Positions 1 through 5,922 are shown, numbered from the stretch's first letter. The stretch is 7,259 nt of DNA from Clostridiaceae bacterium (GCA_012799845.1 JAAZKL010000396.1:1-7259), one strand, 5' to 3'. Program-made: numbers and translations. Notes: generated by a model from the letters alone, not told the origin.

Positions 1-136
1 ACTCCCAGCATCAACCCACCGCTGGGCGCAGCAAGCCGACACAAGGAACTTCATCGATATGCCCTTTAACGGATTTTTAGGCCCGTCCTGAGAAGCGGCA
101 GTACTGACTAGAATACTGCGCCATCCCGTTTTTGGA
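1..136 (-). ncRNA. ole: Candidate OLE RNA, 5' portion (cut by window edge)
   Basis: Non-coding stretch directly downstream of ispA, read on the minus strand from a predicted start near 136 and running off the window at base 1. It is GC-rich and can form several helices: a 6-bp stem with a 10-nt loop (98-103 with 114-119), a 6-bp CCCAGC/GCTGGG hairpin with an 11-nt loop (4-9 with 21-26), and a perfect 7-bp long-range pairing (116-122 with 25-31). Purine-rich, apparently unpaired blocks lie between them (about 61-80). OLE RNA is a ~600-nt membrane-associated ribonucleoprotein RNA of anaerobic and extremophilic Firmicutes. It is typically encoded between ispA and oapA/dxs, which matches this position and orientation. 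The sequence blocks resemble what I recall of OLE, but no covariance alignment was possible. Alternatives are another structured RNA or a leader for the next gene. The structure is seen; the family name is inferred. Confidence 0.6.
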
Positions 137-141
137 TTTCT

Positions 142-169
142 ATTATAACATATATGTTCAAACTGATAA
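142..169 (-). promoter_or_regulatory. Extended -10 promoter for the putative OLE RNA
   Basis: On the minus strand a perfect TATAAT (147-142) is preceded by TGT, giving TGnTATAAT, the extended -10 motif. A TTATCA hexamer (169-164), 4 of 6 matches to TTGACA, lies 16 nt upstream. Transcription would begin near 134-137 and enter the structured region. A perfect 12-bp palindrome, AACATATATGTT (147-158), fills most of the spacer and touches the -10 box. The placement suggests that the RNA can be made independently of the ispA operon. Read-through from ispA is also possible because no terminator separates them. Confidence 0.55.
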
Positions 170-193
170 AGAATTACTGAAGCGCGATTTGAA

Positions 194-220
194 ATAACCA
201 CCTTTGAATTTGGTCGTTAT
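194..220 (-). other. Inverted repeat downstream of ispA
   Basis: A 9-bp inverted repeat with one mismatch (212-220 with 194-202) encloses a 9-nt AT-rich loop. On the minus strand it is not followed by a T-run, so it does not look like an intrinsic terminator. It lies between ispA and the putative OLE promoter and could be an RNA processing or stabilising stem for the ispA message. Apart from this and the promoter, I see nothing else supported between 136 and 282. Confidence 0.3.
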
Positions 221-282
221 ACCGCGGTAGCTTGCTTATGCTCATCTATAATGGTGTATGTGCATGAATCGGGCTGTAACTC

Positions 283-1185
283 TCAGTTGTCCCTGTCCTT
301 AATAAACAAAGCCAGGTCCCGGAGGAAACCGGCTCCGGCGCCAAAACAGCCAAGCGACTCAACAGCCGCAGATACTGATCTGTCAAGCATTTGGACTGCT
401 TTATCGAGTCCATATCCGGAAACATATGTGTTCTTGCCTGCCGCAGCGTCTTTCCCTGACCGTTTTCCCATCAGGTCAGGGTCGCCGCTCACATCCATGA
501 TATCGTCCTTTATCTGGAATGCAAGGCCGATGTTTTCCGCATACCGTGTCAACGCTTCATATTCCGGGACCGACGCGCCGCCTATGCATGCACCTGCCAG
601 CACAGCCGCCTTTATAAGCGCTCCTGTCTTGCACCTGTGCATGTATTCAAGGATCTCTCCCGAAAGCTCACGTCCCTCGTAGCAGACGTCGAGAGTCTGT
701 CCGCGTATCATGCCATCGGCTCCGCTGCCTGAAGCGATCACATCCATCGCCCTTGCGCAGGCTCTCAGGTCTCCTTCTTTTTTCAGCATATGGGAGACCA
801 TGAGTTCGTACGCCTTGTTGAGCAGCGCATCCCCCGCCAGGATCGCAAGTGCTTCCCCGAATACCCTGTGGCTCGAGGGCATCCCTCTCCTGTAATCGTC
901 ATTGTCCATTGCCGGCAGGTCGTCATGTATGAGTGAATACGTATGGATCAGTTCTATAGCGCACGCAAAGGGAAGGATTTCACTCCTGCTCCCTCCGAGC
1001 ATTTCACACACGGCAAGAGCCAATACCGGCCTGAGCCTTTTCCCGCCGGCCGCAAGGCTGTACTTCATCGCATTGTAAATCTCAGCCCCTGGTTTGTTAT
1101 CCGTTGCAAGGCAACTGTCGAGCGCATTGTTTATGAAATTGGCATACTCTTCATATTTTTCTCTGAAATCTGTTGCCCCGTCCAT
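283..1185 (-). CDS. ispA: Farnesyl diphosphate synthase (polyprenyl synthetase family)
   Basis: Condenses IPP with DMAPP and GPP to make farnesyl diphosphate, the C15 precursor of undecaprenyl and other long-chain isoprenoids, in the cytoplasm. Visible motifs are GGKRLRP near residues 47-53, the first aspartate-rich motif DDLPAMD (about 88-94) followed by DDYRRG, the GQTLD segment near 162-166, and the second aspartate motif as QIKDDIMD (about 224-231). Tyr-Ser at the -5 and -4 positions before the first motif, as in E. coli IspA, fits a C15 product. About 300 aa is full length. ATG at 1185 has GGAAGG 5 nt upstream; an in-frame GTG at 1191 with AGGA 7 nt upstream would add two residues. Last protein gene of the nusB-xseA-xseB-ispA unit, 23 nt after xseB. 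No terminator follows its stop; the downstream DNA leads into a predicted structured RNA. Confidence 0.96.
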   Translation of the reverse strand: MDGATDFREKYEEYANFINNALDSCLATDNKPGAEIYNAMKYSLAAGGKRLRPVLALAVCEMLGGSRSEILPFACAIELIHTYSLIHDDLPAMDNDDYRRGMPSSHRVFGEALAILAGDALLNKAYELMVSHMLKKEGDLRACARAMDVIASGSGADGMIRGQTLDVCYEGRELSGEILEYMHRCKTGALIKAAVLAGACIGGASVPEYEALTRYAENIGLAFQIKDDIMDVSGDPDLMGKRSGKDAAAGKNTYVSGYGLDKAVQMLDRSVSAAVESLGCFGAGAGFLRDLALFIKDRDN

Positions 1186-1208
1186 CCGCACCTTCCATTC
1201 CTGCTGGT

Positions 1209-1448
1209 TTACCGCCCCTGTCCCATATCAGGCAGTTCCTTCTCCGTCACGCCGTTTTCTCCCTCGATAAGCATCGTAATACTGCGTTCTGCTTCATCGA
1301 GCTTCCTGTTGCAGTATTTTGTAAGTTCAACGCCCCTGCGGAAACAGCTTATGGATTCATCCAGCGTCAGTTCTCCCTTTTCGAGCCTCTTTACGATCTC
1401 CTCCAGTTCAGCCATAGCCTGTTCGAATGTGACTTCCCTGTTATCCAT
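1209..1448 (-). CDS. xseB: Exodeoxyribonuclease VII small subunit
   Basis: Small, mostly helical subunit of exonuclease VII, which degrades single-stranded DNA to oligonucleotides together with XseA. The 79-aa product carries the family core: FEQAMAELEEIVKRLEKGEL near residues 6-25, then LDESISCFRRGVEL, and a Lys/Glu-rich helix with LDEAE. The ATG at 1448 was chosen because GGGGAGG lies 6 nt upstream and family members begin this way; the frame is open further upstream, but that segment lies inside xseA and has no family resemblance. The start overlaps the xseA stop by 8 nt (ATGGATAA), which implies translational coupling and matched subunit production. Acidic C-terminal tail with no recognisable motif. 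Confidence 0.95.
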   Translation of the reverse strand: MDNREVTFEQAMAELEEIVKRLEKGELTLDESISCFRRGVELTKYCNRKLDEAERSITMLIEGENGVTEKELPDMGQGR

Positions 1449-2664
1449 TGTTATCCTCCCCGATACTGTCGACAGTACAGCCAAGCCTGCCGTCGGTCAG
1501 GCTGATCTCCAGCCTGTCGCCCACGCTGACAGCATGTATGGATTTTATCAGGCTGCCGTCTTTTTTCGATTTTGTTATACTGTAGCCCCTGGCCAGCGAT
1601 TTCAGCGGGCTCAGCGTGTCAAGCGTCGCGGCCAGCAGCGATAGCCGGTTCCTGTAGTTGGTGTTCAGGGCGGACAGCGCCTTCTGCATATACTTCTTCT
1701 GCACATCCAGCAGCATCCTGTCCTGATAGATCCTGTTGAACGGCTGCCTGAATGCGACGCTTCCTTCGATCCGCTTCAGCGAAAGTCTCTCCATGGATGT
1801 CTTTTTCATTATTGCATTCCTGAGACGAAGCATCAGGCTGTCAAGCCTGTTCTCCACGACCGCCCTCTCCGGCATGGCGAGTTCTGCCGCCGCAGACGGC
1901 GTAGGAGCACGCATATCGGCAACGAAGTCCGCTATGGTGAAGTCCGTTTCATGTCCGACTGCTGAAATCACAGGGATCCACGATTCATATATGCTCCTTG
2001 CTACGATCTCTTCGTTAAATGGCCACAGGTCTTCAAGCGACCCTCCGCCTCTTGCCACAATGATCACATCCACATTGTCCAGTTCATTCAGTCTGCGTAC
2101 GGCAGCAGCTATCTGGCCTGCAGCCTGCTCGCCCTGGACCTGGACAGGGTAGAGTTTCAGATTGACATTGTAGAATCTTCTGCTCAGCACGTTGATAATA
2201 TCCCTGATCACGGCTCCGGTCGACGAAGTGACGACACCTATTGCCCGCGGCAGATATGGTATTTTCTTTTTCTTCGATGCATCGAACAGTCCCTCTGCCT
2301 CAAGCTTCTTTTTCAGCTTTTCAAAAGCTATATAGAGGGCGCCGATCCCGTCCGGCTGCATCTCCTCGGCATATAGCTGATACTGGCCGTCACGCTCGAA
2401 TACGGAAACATATCCCCTTATTATGACCTTCATACCGTCTTCAGGCATGAAAGGAAGCAATGACGCATTCGATCTGAACATCACGCATTTCAGCAGTGAT
2501 TTCTCATCCTTGAGGGAAAAATAGAAATGACCGGAATAATGGTTTTTGAAATTGGATATCTCTCCTTTGACCCACAATCCGGACAAAACGGCATCTTTCG
2601 ATATCAGATCCTTGATGTGTTTATTCAGTTCGGATACAGTTAAAATATTCATCCTGGACATCAT
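1441..2664 (-). CDS. xseA: Exodeoxyribonuclease VII large subunit
   Basis: Catalytic subunit of exonuclease VII, acting on single-stranded DNA in repair and recombination. The N-terminal OB-fold DNA-binding domain is visible from about residue 8 to 105, with TVSELN, WVKGEISNF, GHFYFSLKD and the YAEEMQPDGIGALY block near its end. The catalytic domain follows, with GVVTSSTGAVIRDI, ARGGGSLEDLWPFNEE and the signature GHETDFTIADFVADMRAPTPSAAAE. The C-terminal part is helical and ends with the usual LARGYSIT segment. About 407 aa is full length for the family. The start is uncertain: ATGs at 2664, 2661 and 2652 and a TTG at 2673 are in frame and none has a strong ribosome site. The ATG at 2664 gives a tail of usual length before TVSELN. 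It lies a few bases past the nusB stop, so coupling to nusB translation is likely. Confidence 0.95.
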   Translation of the reverse strand: MMSRMNILTVSELNKHIKDLISKDAVLSGLWVKGEISNFKNHYSGHFYFSLKDEKSLLKCVMFRSNASLLPFMPEDGMKVIIRGYVSVFERDGQYQLYAEEMQPDGIGALYIAFEKLKKKLEAEGLFDASKKKKIPYLPRAIGVVTSSTGAVIRDIINVLSRRFYNVNLKLYPVQVQGEQAAGQIAAAVRRLNELDNVDVIIVARGGGSLEDLWPFNEEIVARSIYESWIPVISAVGHETDFTIADFVADMRAPTPSAAAELAMPERAVVENRLDSLMLRLRNAIMKKTSMERLSLKRIEGSVAFRQPFNRIYQDRMLLDVQKKYMQKALSALNTNYRNRLSLLAATLDTLSPLKSLARGYSITKSKKDGSLIKSIHAVSVGDRLEISLTDGRLGCTVDSIGEDNNG

Positions 2665-2666
2665 TT

Positions 2667-3092
2667 TCAACAACCGTTTTTACCTTCGTCGCCTGTTTTG
2701 ATATCTGACAGCCTGCTGAGTATGCCGTTTATGAATGACCCGGCTTCCTCGCTGCTGTATTTTTTTGCCAGTTCAACCGCTTCGTTTACTGAAACGCTGA
2801 ATGGTATGTCAACCCTGAAACAGATCTCATATATGCTGAGCCTCAGTATCGACAGGTCGATTTTTGATATCCTGGTGATCTTCCAGCCCCTGGAGTGCTT
2901 TTCAATGGTATCGCTGATATGCTTCGAATTGCGGAACACTCCGAACACGATATCTTTTATATATTCCGAATCATTTTCCGGAACAGGGTTCTGCTCAAAG
3001 AAAAGTCTGATTTGAGCTTCTATGTCATCCTTCTGTATCTCCATCTGGTATAAGAGCTTCATTGCCATCTCCCTGGCTGCTCTTCTTCCCAT
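2667..3092 (-). CDS. nusB: Transcription antitermination protein NusB
   Basis: All-helical RNA-binding protein that with NusE (S10) binds boxA and supports antitermination and rRNA transcription. The 141-aa product starts with MGRRAAREMAMKLLYQMEI, the usual N-terminal helix, continues through YIKDIVFGVF and WKITRISKIDLSILRLSIYEI, and ends with the conserved VNEAVELAKKYSSEEAGSFINGIL block. The ATG at 3092 was chosen because AAGGAGG lies 7 nt upstream and the N-terminus matches the family; an upstream in-frame extension to 3167 would run into the preceding gene and has no homology I recognise. It is 40 nt downstream of the DUF2273 gene and nearly touches xseA. In B. subtilis folD sits between nusB and xseA; here it is absent. 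Confidence 0.96.
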   Translation of the reverse strand: MGRRAAREMAMKLLYQMEIQKDDIEAQIRLFFEQNPVPENDSEYIKDIVFGVFRNSKHISDTIEKHSRGWKITRISKIDLSILRLSIYEICFRVDIPFSVSVNEAVELAKKYSSEEAGSFINGILSRLSDIKTGDEGKNGC

Positions 3093-3132
3093 CCTTCTTC
3101 CTCCTTCTGACTGCTGTATGGATACTGCTTCA

Positions 3133-3363
3133 TCAACGGTATGTGCCGGGCGGAAGGACTCTGTCAAGGAGGTTTTTTATATAGTTTTTATCCTCATGCA
3201 TCTTTTTCCCGATATAATAGCCCACACCCGTCAATATTGCAATAAAAAGCACCCTGAAAAAACCGAGCACCAGTATGAGGATCGCCAGCAAAAGCCCGGC
3301 GGCAGCTCCCTTTATCGCACCACGGTGTTCATTGTAGTATGCCAGGAACTTTTCCATATCCAT
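3133..3363 (-). CDS. DUF2273 small membrane protein
   Basis: A 76-aa protein with a short charged N-terminus (MDMEKFLAYYNEHRG) and one long or two closely packed hydrophobic segments, about residues 17-50, ending in GVGYYIGKK and a charged tail. This is the pattern of the DUF2273 family, small integral membrane proteins found beside amaP and asp23-type genes. In Staphylococcus aureus a DUF2273 gene is in the amaP-asp23 operon. The biochemical role is unknown. The ATG at 3363 has GGAGG 8 nt upstream, and that ribosome site overlaps the amaP stop (TAGGAGG), so the two genes are tightly linked. An alternative ATG two codons further in cannot be excluded. Confidence 0.85.
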   Translation of the reverse strand: MDMEKFLAYYNEHRGAIKGAAAGLLLAILILVLGFFRVLFIAILTGVGYYIGKKMHEDKNYIKNLLDRVLPPGTYR

Positions 3364-3375
3364 GGTCTGAGCCTC

Positions 3376-3936
3376 CTATTCCACCCTGGGTTTGTATGTA
3401 ATGCCGGTATATATGCTGTCCACTATCACCCTGACGGTTTTGACAGCAATGCCTGCAGTATCCTCAACGGACTTTTTCACCCTTTGCTGCACATCCTCGG
3501 TTATGGCGGGGATGCTCATATCCGGCATAACTACCACTCTGATCTCTATTTCCACACTGTCGTCCGTTTTCCTGACCAGGGTCTTTGTATCCCTGACTCC
3601 ATTTGTCTTTTTCGACGCATTTATTGCAATATTTTCGATGGAATTGAGAGATATCTTGATTTCCCCGATGTTAGTATGTTTGCTTACGGCCTTTCTATCC
3701 TTGTTGTTTCGCACTCCTGACAAAAGGAACATTATGCTCAGAGCGAAAAAGACCAGCGCAACAGCGAATACGGCGATCCTGAGCGCCATGGCATTATCCG
3801 TCGAAATGGCCTGGATTATATTCTCCGAGATCTCCACATATGCATCCGGGAAGACCGCCACATACATGGCGAATGCAGAGAAAACAGCCAGGCAGAGTGC
3901 ATATATGGCCAATAGCACCCTGAAAAATATCTTCAT
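3376..3936 (-). CDS. amaP: Alkaline shock response membrane anchor protein AmaP
   Basis: A 186-aa membrane protein with two N-terminal transmembrane segments, about residues 5-30 and 52-74, followed by a cytoplasmic Asp23/DUF322-like domain from about residue 88 to the end. Conserved-looking parts of that domain are GEIKISLNSIENIAINASKK, IEIRVVVMPDMSIP and the helix VQQRVKKSVEDTAGIAV. In S. aureus AmaP anchors Asp23 to the membrane. Here the likely partner is the Asp23-family protein encoded just upstream (4083-4487). The start is ATG at 3936 with AGGTGG 8 nt upstream. It is the first gene after a terminator and a candidate promoter, so it probably heads the amaP-DUF2273-nusB-xseAB-ispA unit. 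The partnership is inferred from the family. Confidence 0.88.
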   Translation of the reverse strand: MKIFFRVLLAIYALCLAVFSAFAMYVAVFPDAYVEISENIIQAISTDNAMALRIAVFAVALVFFALSIMFLLSGVRNNKDRKAVSKHTNIGEIKISLNSIENIAINASKKTNGVRDTKTLVRKTDDSVEIEIRVVVMPDMSIPAITEDVQQRVKKSVEDTAGIAVKTVRVIVDSIYTGITYKPRVE

Positions 3937-3960
3937 TCGTTAAACCACCTTTCAGACTAA

Positions 3961-3982
3961 GGTAAGGTAATACTTCCTTGCC
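3961..3982 (-). other. Leader hairpin upstream of amaP
   Basis: Imperfect 7-bp stem (GGCAAGG with CCTTACC on the minus strand, one mismatch) with an 8-nt loop, in the presumed amaP 5' leader about 10 nt before its ribosome site. It could affect translation or mRNA stability of the operon. No T-run follows, so it is not a terminator. I do not recognise a riboswitch class. Confidence 0.3.
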
Positions 3983-4001
3983 GAGGAGTGTCACACTACA
4001 T

Positions 4002-4030
4002 ATTATAGTTTATTTTCCAAAAAAAATAAA
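4002..4030 (-). promoter_or_regulatory. Candidate sigma-A promoter for amaP-nusB-xseAB-ispA
   Basis: A perfect TATAAT (4007-4002, minus strand) lies 66 nt upstream of the amaP ATG. The best -35 at 17-nt spacing is TTTATT, only 3 of 6 matches, and it falls inside the terminator arm of the preceding gene. The surrounding DNA is very AT-rich. The position right after a terminator and before the next gene supports it; the weak -35 argues for caution. Confidence 0.42.
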
Positions 4031-4047
4031 CCCTGGCGGGTTTATTT
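4019..4047 (-). terminator. Intrinsic terminator after yqhY
   Basis: Perfect 10-bp inverted repeat (4038-4047 with 4024-4033) with a 4-nt loop; the loop-proximal three pairs are G-C. On the minus strand it runs into a stretch of eight T residues (4026-4019), partly within the stem. It begins 35 nt after the yqhY stop, so it would end the yqhY transcript and separate it from amaP and the nusB group. The T-run is on the correct side only for minus-strand transcription. Confidence 0.8.
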
Positions 4048-4082
4048 CAAACACATGCTTTCTCTATATGTACTGATATGCA

Positions 4083-4487
4083 CTATCTTGGTTTTGACTG
4101 CTCCTCCAGCAGCTCTTTCCTGTGCTCCCGTTCGATGTTGACACCCTGTATGTGAATATTCACTTCGACCACGCTCAGACCTGTCATGTCTTCGACTGCG
4201 TTCTTCACTCTCTCCTGTATCGTCCACGCCACTTCAGGTATCCGGTAACCGTACTCCACGATGATAAACAGGTCGATTGCGGCTTCCTTTTCCCCAACCT
4301 CGACCTTAACGCCTTTTGACAGGTTTTTTCTGCCCAGGGCCTCTGCGATACCGCCTGCTATGCCTCCGCTCATGGATGTCACTCCCGGGACTTCCATGGC
4401 CGCGATCCCTGCTATTATTGCCACGACTTCATCGGTGATCTTTATGGTACCTATTTCATTGCTCACGCTCTGTACTTTCTCTTCCAT
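4083..4487 (-). CDS. yqhY: Asp23/Gls24 family protein, YqhY-like
   Basis: A 134-aa soluble protein of the Asp23 (DUF322) family. Visible family features are the start MEEKVQSVSNEIGTIKI, then TDEVVAIIAGIAAMEVPGV, a glycine-rich stretch GGIAGGIAEALG, VKVEVGEKEAAIDLFIIVEYGYRIPEVAW, and the helix IQERVKNAVEDMTG followed by VNIHIQGV. In B. subtilis yqhY is the third gene of the accB-accC-yqhY operon and is linked to control of acetyl-CoA carboxylase; the molecular function is unsettled. The ATG at 4487 was chosen because GGAGG is 6 nt upstream; the frame opens 7 codons earlier but without a ribosome site. It has its own extended -10 promoter and its own terminator, so it appears monocistronic. The next operon begins with amaP, a natural membrane-anchor partner. 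Confidence 0.92.
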   Translation of the reverse strand: MEEKVQSVSNEIGTIKITDEVVAIIAGIAAMEVPGVTSMSGGIAGGIAEALGRKNLSKGVKVEVGEKEAAIDLFIIVEYGYRIPEVAWTIQERVKNAVEDMTGLSVVEVNIHIQGVNIEREHRKELLEEQSKPR

Positions 4488-4518
4488 CGCTTGCCTCCAC
4501 AGGTTCATTTATTCATAA

Positions 4519-4547
4519 ATTATAGCATGTCTGACGTCCAAAGTAAA
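4519..4547 (-). promoter_or_regulatory. Extended -10 sigma-A-type promoter for yqhY
   Basis: On the minus strand TATAAT (4524-4519) is preceded by TGC, giving the extended -10 motif, and TTTACT (4547-4542; 4 of 6 matches) sits 17 nt upstream. Transcription would start near 4512, about 25 nt before the yqhY ATG, with the GGAGG site inside that leader. This would let yqhY be expressed in growing cells although it follows a sporulation operon. Confidence 0.65.
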
Positions 4548-4578
4548 TCAACAGGGGACAAAGGAGCGTCCCGCGGTA

Positions 4579-5169
4579 TCAGAACATCGTGCTTATATGG
4601 ATGTCCTCCACGTCGACATCGGCCTGCCGCATAACGATGTCGGTGATCTGTGCCGCCTGCGAGCTTGTGAGGCTTGGAGTCTTCACGATTATATCGACGC
4701 TTCCGTTGTCCGCAAACAGGATGAAGCTGTCCTCAAAGCCCATTTTATTGATCAGGATCTCTATCCTCGACTCTTTCTCGAGAGTCTCGGCCAGGGCCAT
4801 CATCTTGTTTTGGGCTTCCTCCCTTACCTCAGCGCTTATATTTACGTCTTCGGCTATGGTCCTCAGCGATTCGGCCGCCTCGCTCCTGCTCTGTTCCTTA
4901 TCCATTTTTGCCTGGATGAAATAGTCATTTGCCATTTTTGACGCCGTCACATTCTTCTGGTCTCCGAAATCCTCTTCGGCCAGGTCGGATCCCGAGCCGG
5001 CCATCCCTTCATTATATATCTCATTGTCGACATATAATGCTTCACCAAGCCTGCCTTCCGAATCAGCCGACGTATTCCCTTGTCTGTAGCTGTACTGCAG
5101 GTAGCCCGCCACGACGATCAGCAGTATCAGTGCCAGAATGACTATCTGCTTCCTCTTCAACACCATCAT
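4579..5169 (-). CDS. spoIIIAH: Stage III sporulation protein AH
   Basis: Mother-cell membrane protein whose extracellular domain binds SpoIIQ from the forespore, forming the channel needed for late sigma-G activity. The 196-aa product has the typical N-terminus MMVLKRKQIVILALILLIVV, with one transmembrane helix about residues 8-24. An acidic variable linker follows, then the conserved domain from NDYFIQAKMDKEQSRSEAAE through EEAQNKMMALAETLEKE, MGFEDSFILFADNGSVDIIV and LTSSQAAQITDIVMRQ. That domain is related to the ring-building EscJ/FliF fold. ATG at 5169 lies 7 nt after a GGGGG ribosome site; GTG at 5172 and ATG at 5166 are neighbouring alternatives. It is separated from spoIIIAG by about 125 nt, unusually wide for this operon, and no clear terminator follows it. 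Confidence 0.95.
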   Translation of the reverse strand: MMVLKRKQIVILALILLIVVAGYLQYSYRQGNTSADSEGRLGEALYVDNEIYNEGMAGSGSDLAEEDFGDQKNVTASKMANDYFIQAKMDKEQSRSEAAESLRTIAEDVNISAEVREEAQNKMMALAETLEKESRIEILINKMGFEDSFILFADNGSVDIIVKTPSLTSSQAAQITDIVMRQADVDVEDIHISTMF

Positions 5170-5294
5170 CACAATGCCCCCTTTATGATACTTCCGACAT
5201 ATTGAACACTTATCTGTCCATCTCAGTTAATAATATATTCAGGACAATTTGTGTTTATAACGCATCCGTTCAAAAAGAAATCCTTCTGATCCCT

Positions 5295-5918
5295 TCATTT
5301 TTTCCTCTGAACCACCTGGACCTTGTGAGCCGGTATGTCCAGTACTACTGTTACTGCTCTGCAGATCCGGTCTCTCACTTCCACGTTTTCCGCTCCTTCG
5401 GCAACAACCAGTACGCCACGTATTTCCGGTTCGAGCTTTTTAAGGATAACGGGCGATTTCCCGCCTGCCGGCGAATCCTCAAAGGCCAGGCTGCTCTCGT
5501 ACTCCTCGCCCCTGATCTTCCTTGTGCCGCCTTCGCTGTCCTTTTCATCAGTTTCTTCATGGCTCCTCTTTATGTCATAAGCGGGCACTGCCTCGCCTGT
5601 GGCGGAATATGTGACCATGACGTCCACCTTCCCGGCTCCCTGGATCTGCGACAGTATAGACTGCAGCTTTTTTTCTATATCTCCGTCATCCGCCCTGCCA
5701 TGATCTCCCTCAGATGCAGCAGTCCTGCCGGCGGCAGCCGCCGTCTCCCGAACCCGGTCATCCGGCTGGCTTCCTCTTCGGCCCAGTATGGTGGAGCCGG
5801 CAATAATGATGATCACTCCGATAATCAACACAATGGCTGAATTTTCAATGAGTTTTTTCCTGTCCTGCCGGACTATCCATTCCCTTACCCTTTCGATCAA
5901 TTTTTTGACAACTTCCAT
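5295..5918 (-). CDS. spoIIIAG: Stage III sporulation protein AG
   Basis: Component of the SpoIIIA-SpoIIQ channel; SpoIIIAG forms a large ring in the space between mother cell and forespore. The 207-aa product has a basic cytoplasmic N-terminus, one transmembrane helix about residues 26-45, and a variable Ala/Asp-rich linker. The ring-forming domain follows, with QIQGAGKVDVMVTY and, near the end, LEPEIRGVLVVAEGAENVEVRDR and a final VTVVLDIPAHKVQVV. ATG at 5918 has GGGG 7 nt upstream and lies 4 nt after the spoIIIAF stop, indicating translational coupling; an in-frame TTG at 5933 would overlap spoIIIAF and is less likely. The charged insert between the two conserved parts (KRSHEETDEKDSEGGTRK) is typical of the family's variable region. 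Confidence 0.94.
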   Translation of the reverse strand: MEVVKKLIERVREWIVRQDRKKLIENSAIVLIIGVIIIIAGSTILGRRGSQPDDRVRETAAAAGRTAASEGDHGRADDGDIEKKLQSILSQIQGAGKVDVMVTYSATGEAVPAYDIKRSHEETDEKDSEGGTRKIRGEEYESSLAFEDSPAGGKSPVILKKLEPEIRGVLVVAEGAENVEVRDRICRAVTVVLDIPAHKVQVVQRKK

Positions 5919-5922
5919 GGTA

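Noticed and set aside
21..31. GCGCCCAG sequence resembling the 5' end of a group II intron
   Set aside because: Intron 5' ends begin GUGYG; here the preceding bases are CT and no domain V or reverse transcriptase is visible.
1..136. 6S RNA, tmRNA, SRP RNA or RNase P as identity of the structured region
   Set aside because: None of their hallmark sequences are visible, and 6S would need a long closing stem that cannot be judged here. The ispA-adjacent position favours OLE.
174..245. Small minus-strand frame of 23 codons between ispA and the putative OLE promoter
   Set aside because: No ribosome binding site, no recognisable motif, and it overlaps an inverted repeat; chance explains it.
943..1644. 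233-codon open frame on the plus strand
   Set aside because: Antisense to ispA, xseB and xseA, all confidently identified; the translation has no domain pattern and crosses three genes.
4555..4572. GGGAC/GTCCC hairpin after spoIIIAH as a terminator
   Set aside because: Only 5 bp with an 8-nt loop and no T-run on the minus strand.
5202..5840. 212-codon plus-strand frame opposite spoIIIAG
   Set aside because: Shadow of spoIIIAG with no recognisable family features; all supported genes here run on the minus strand.
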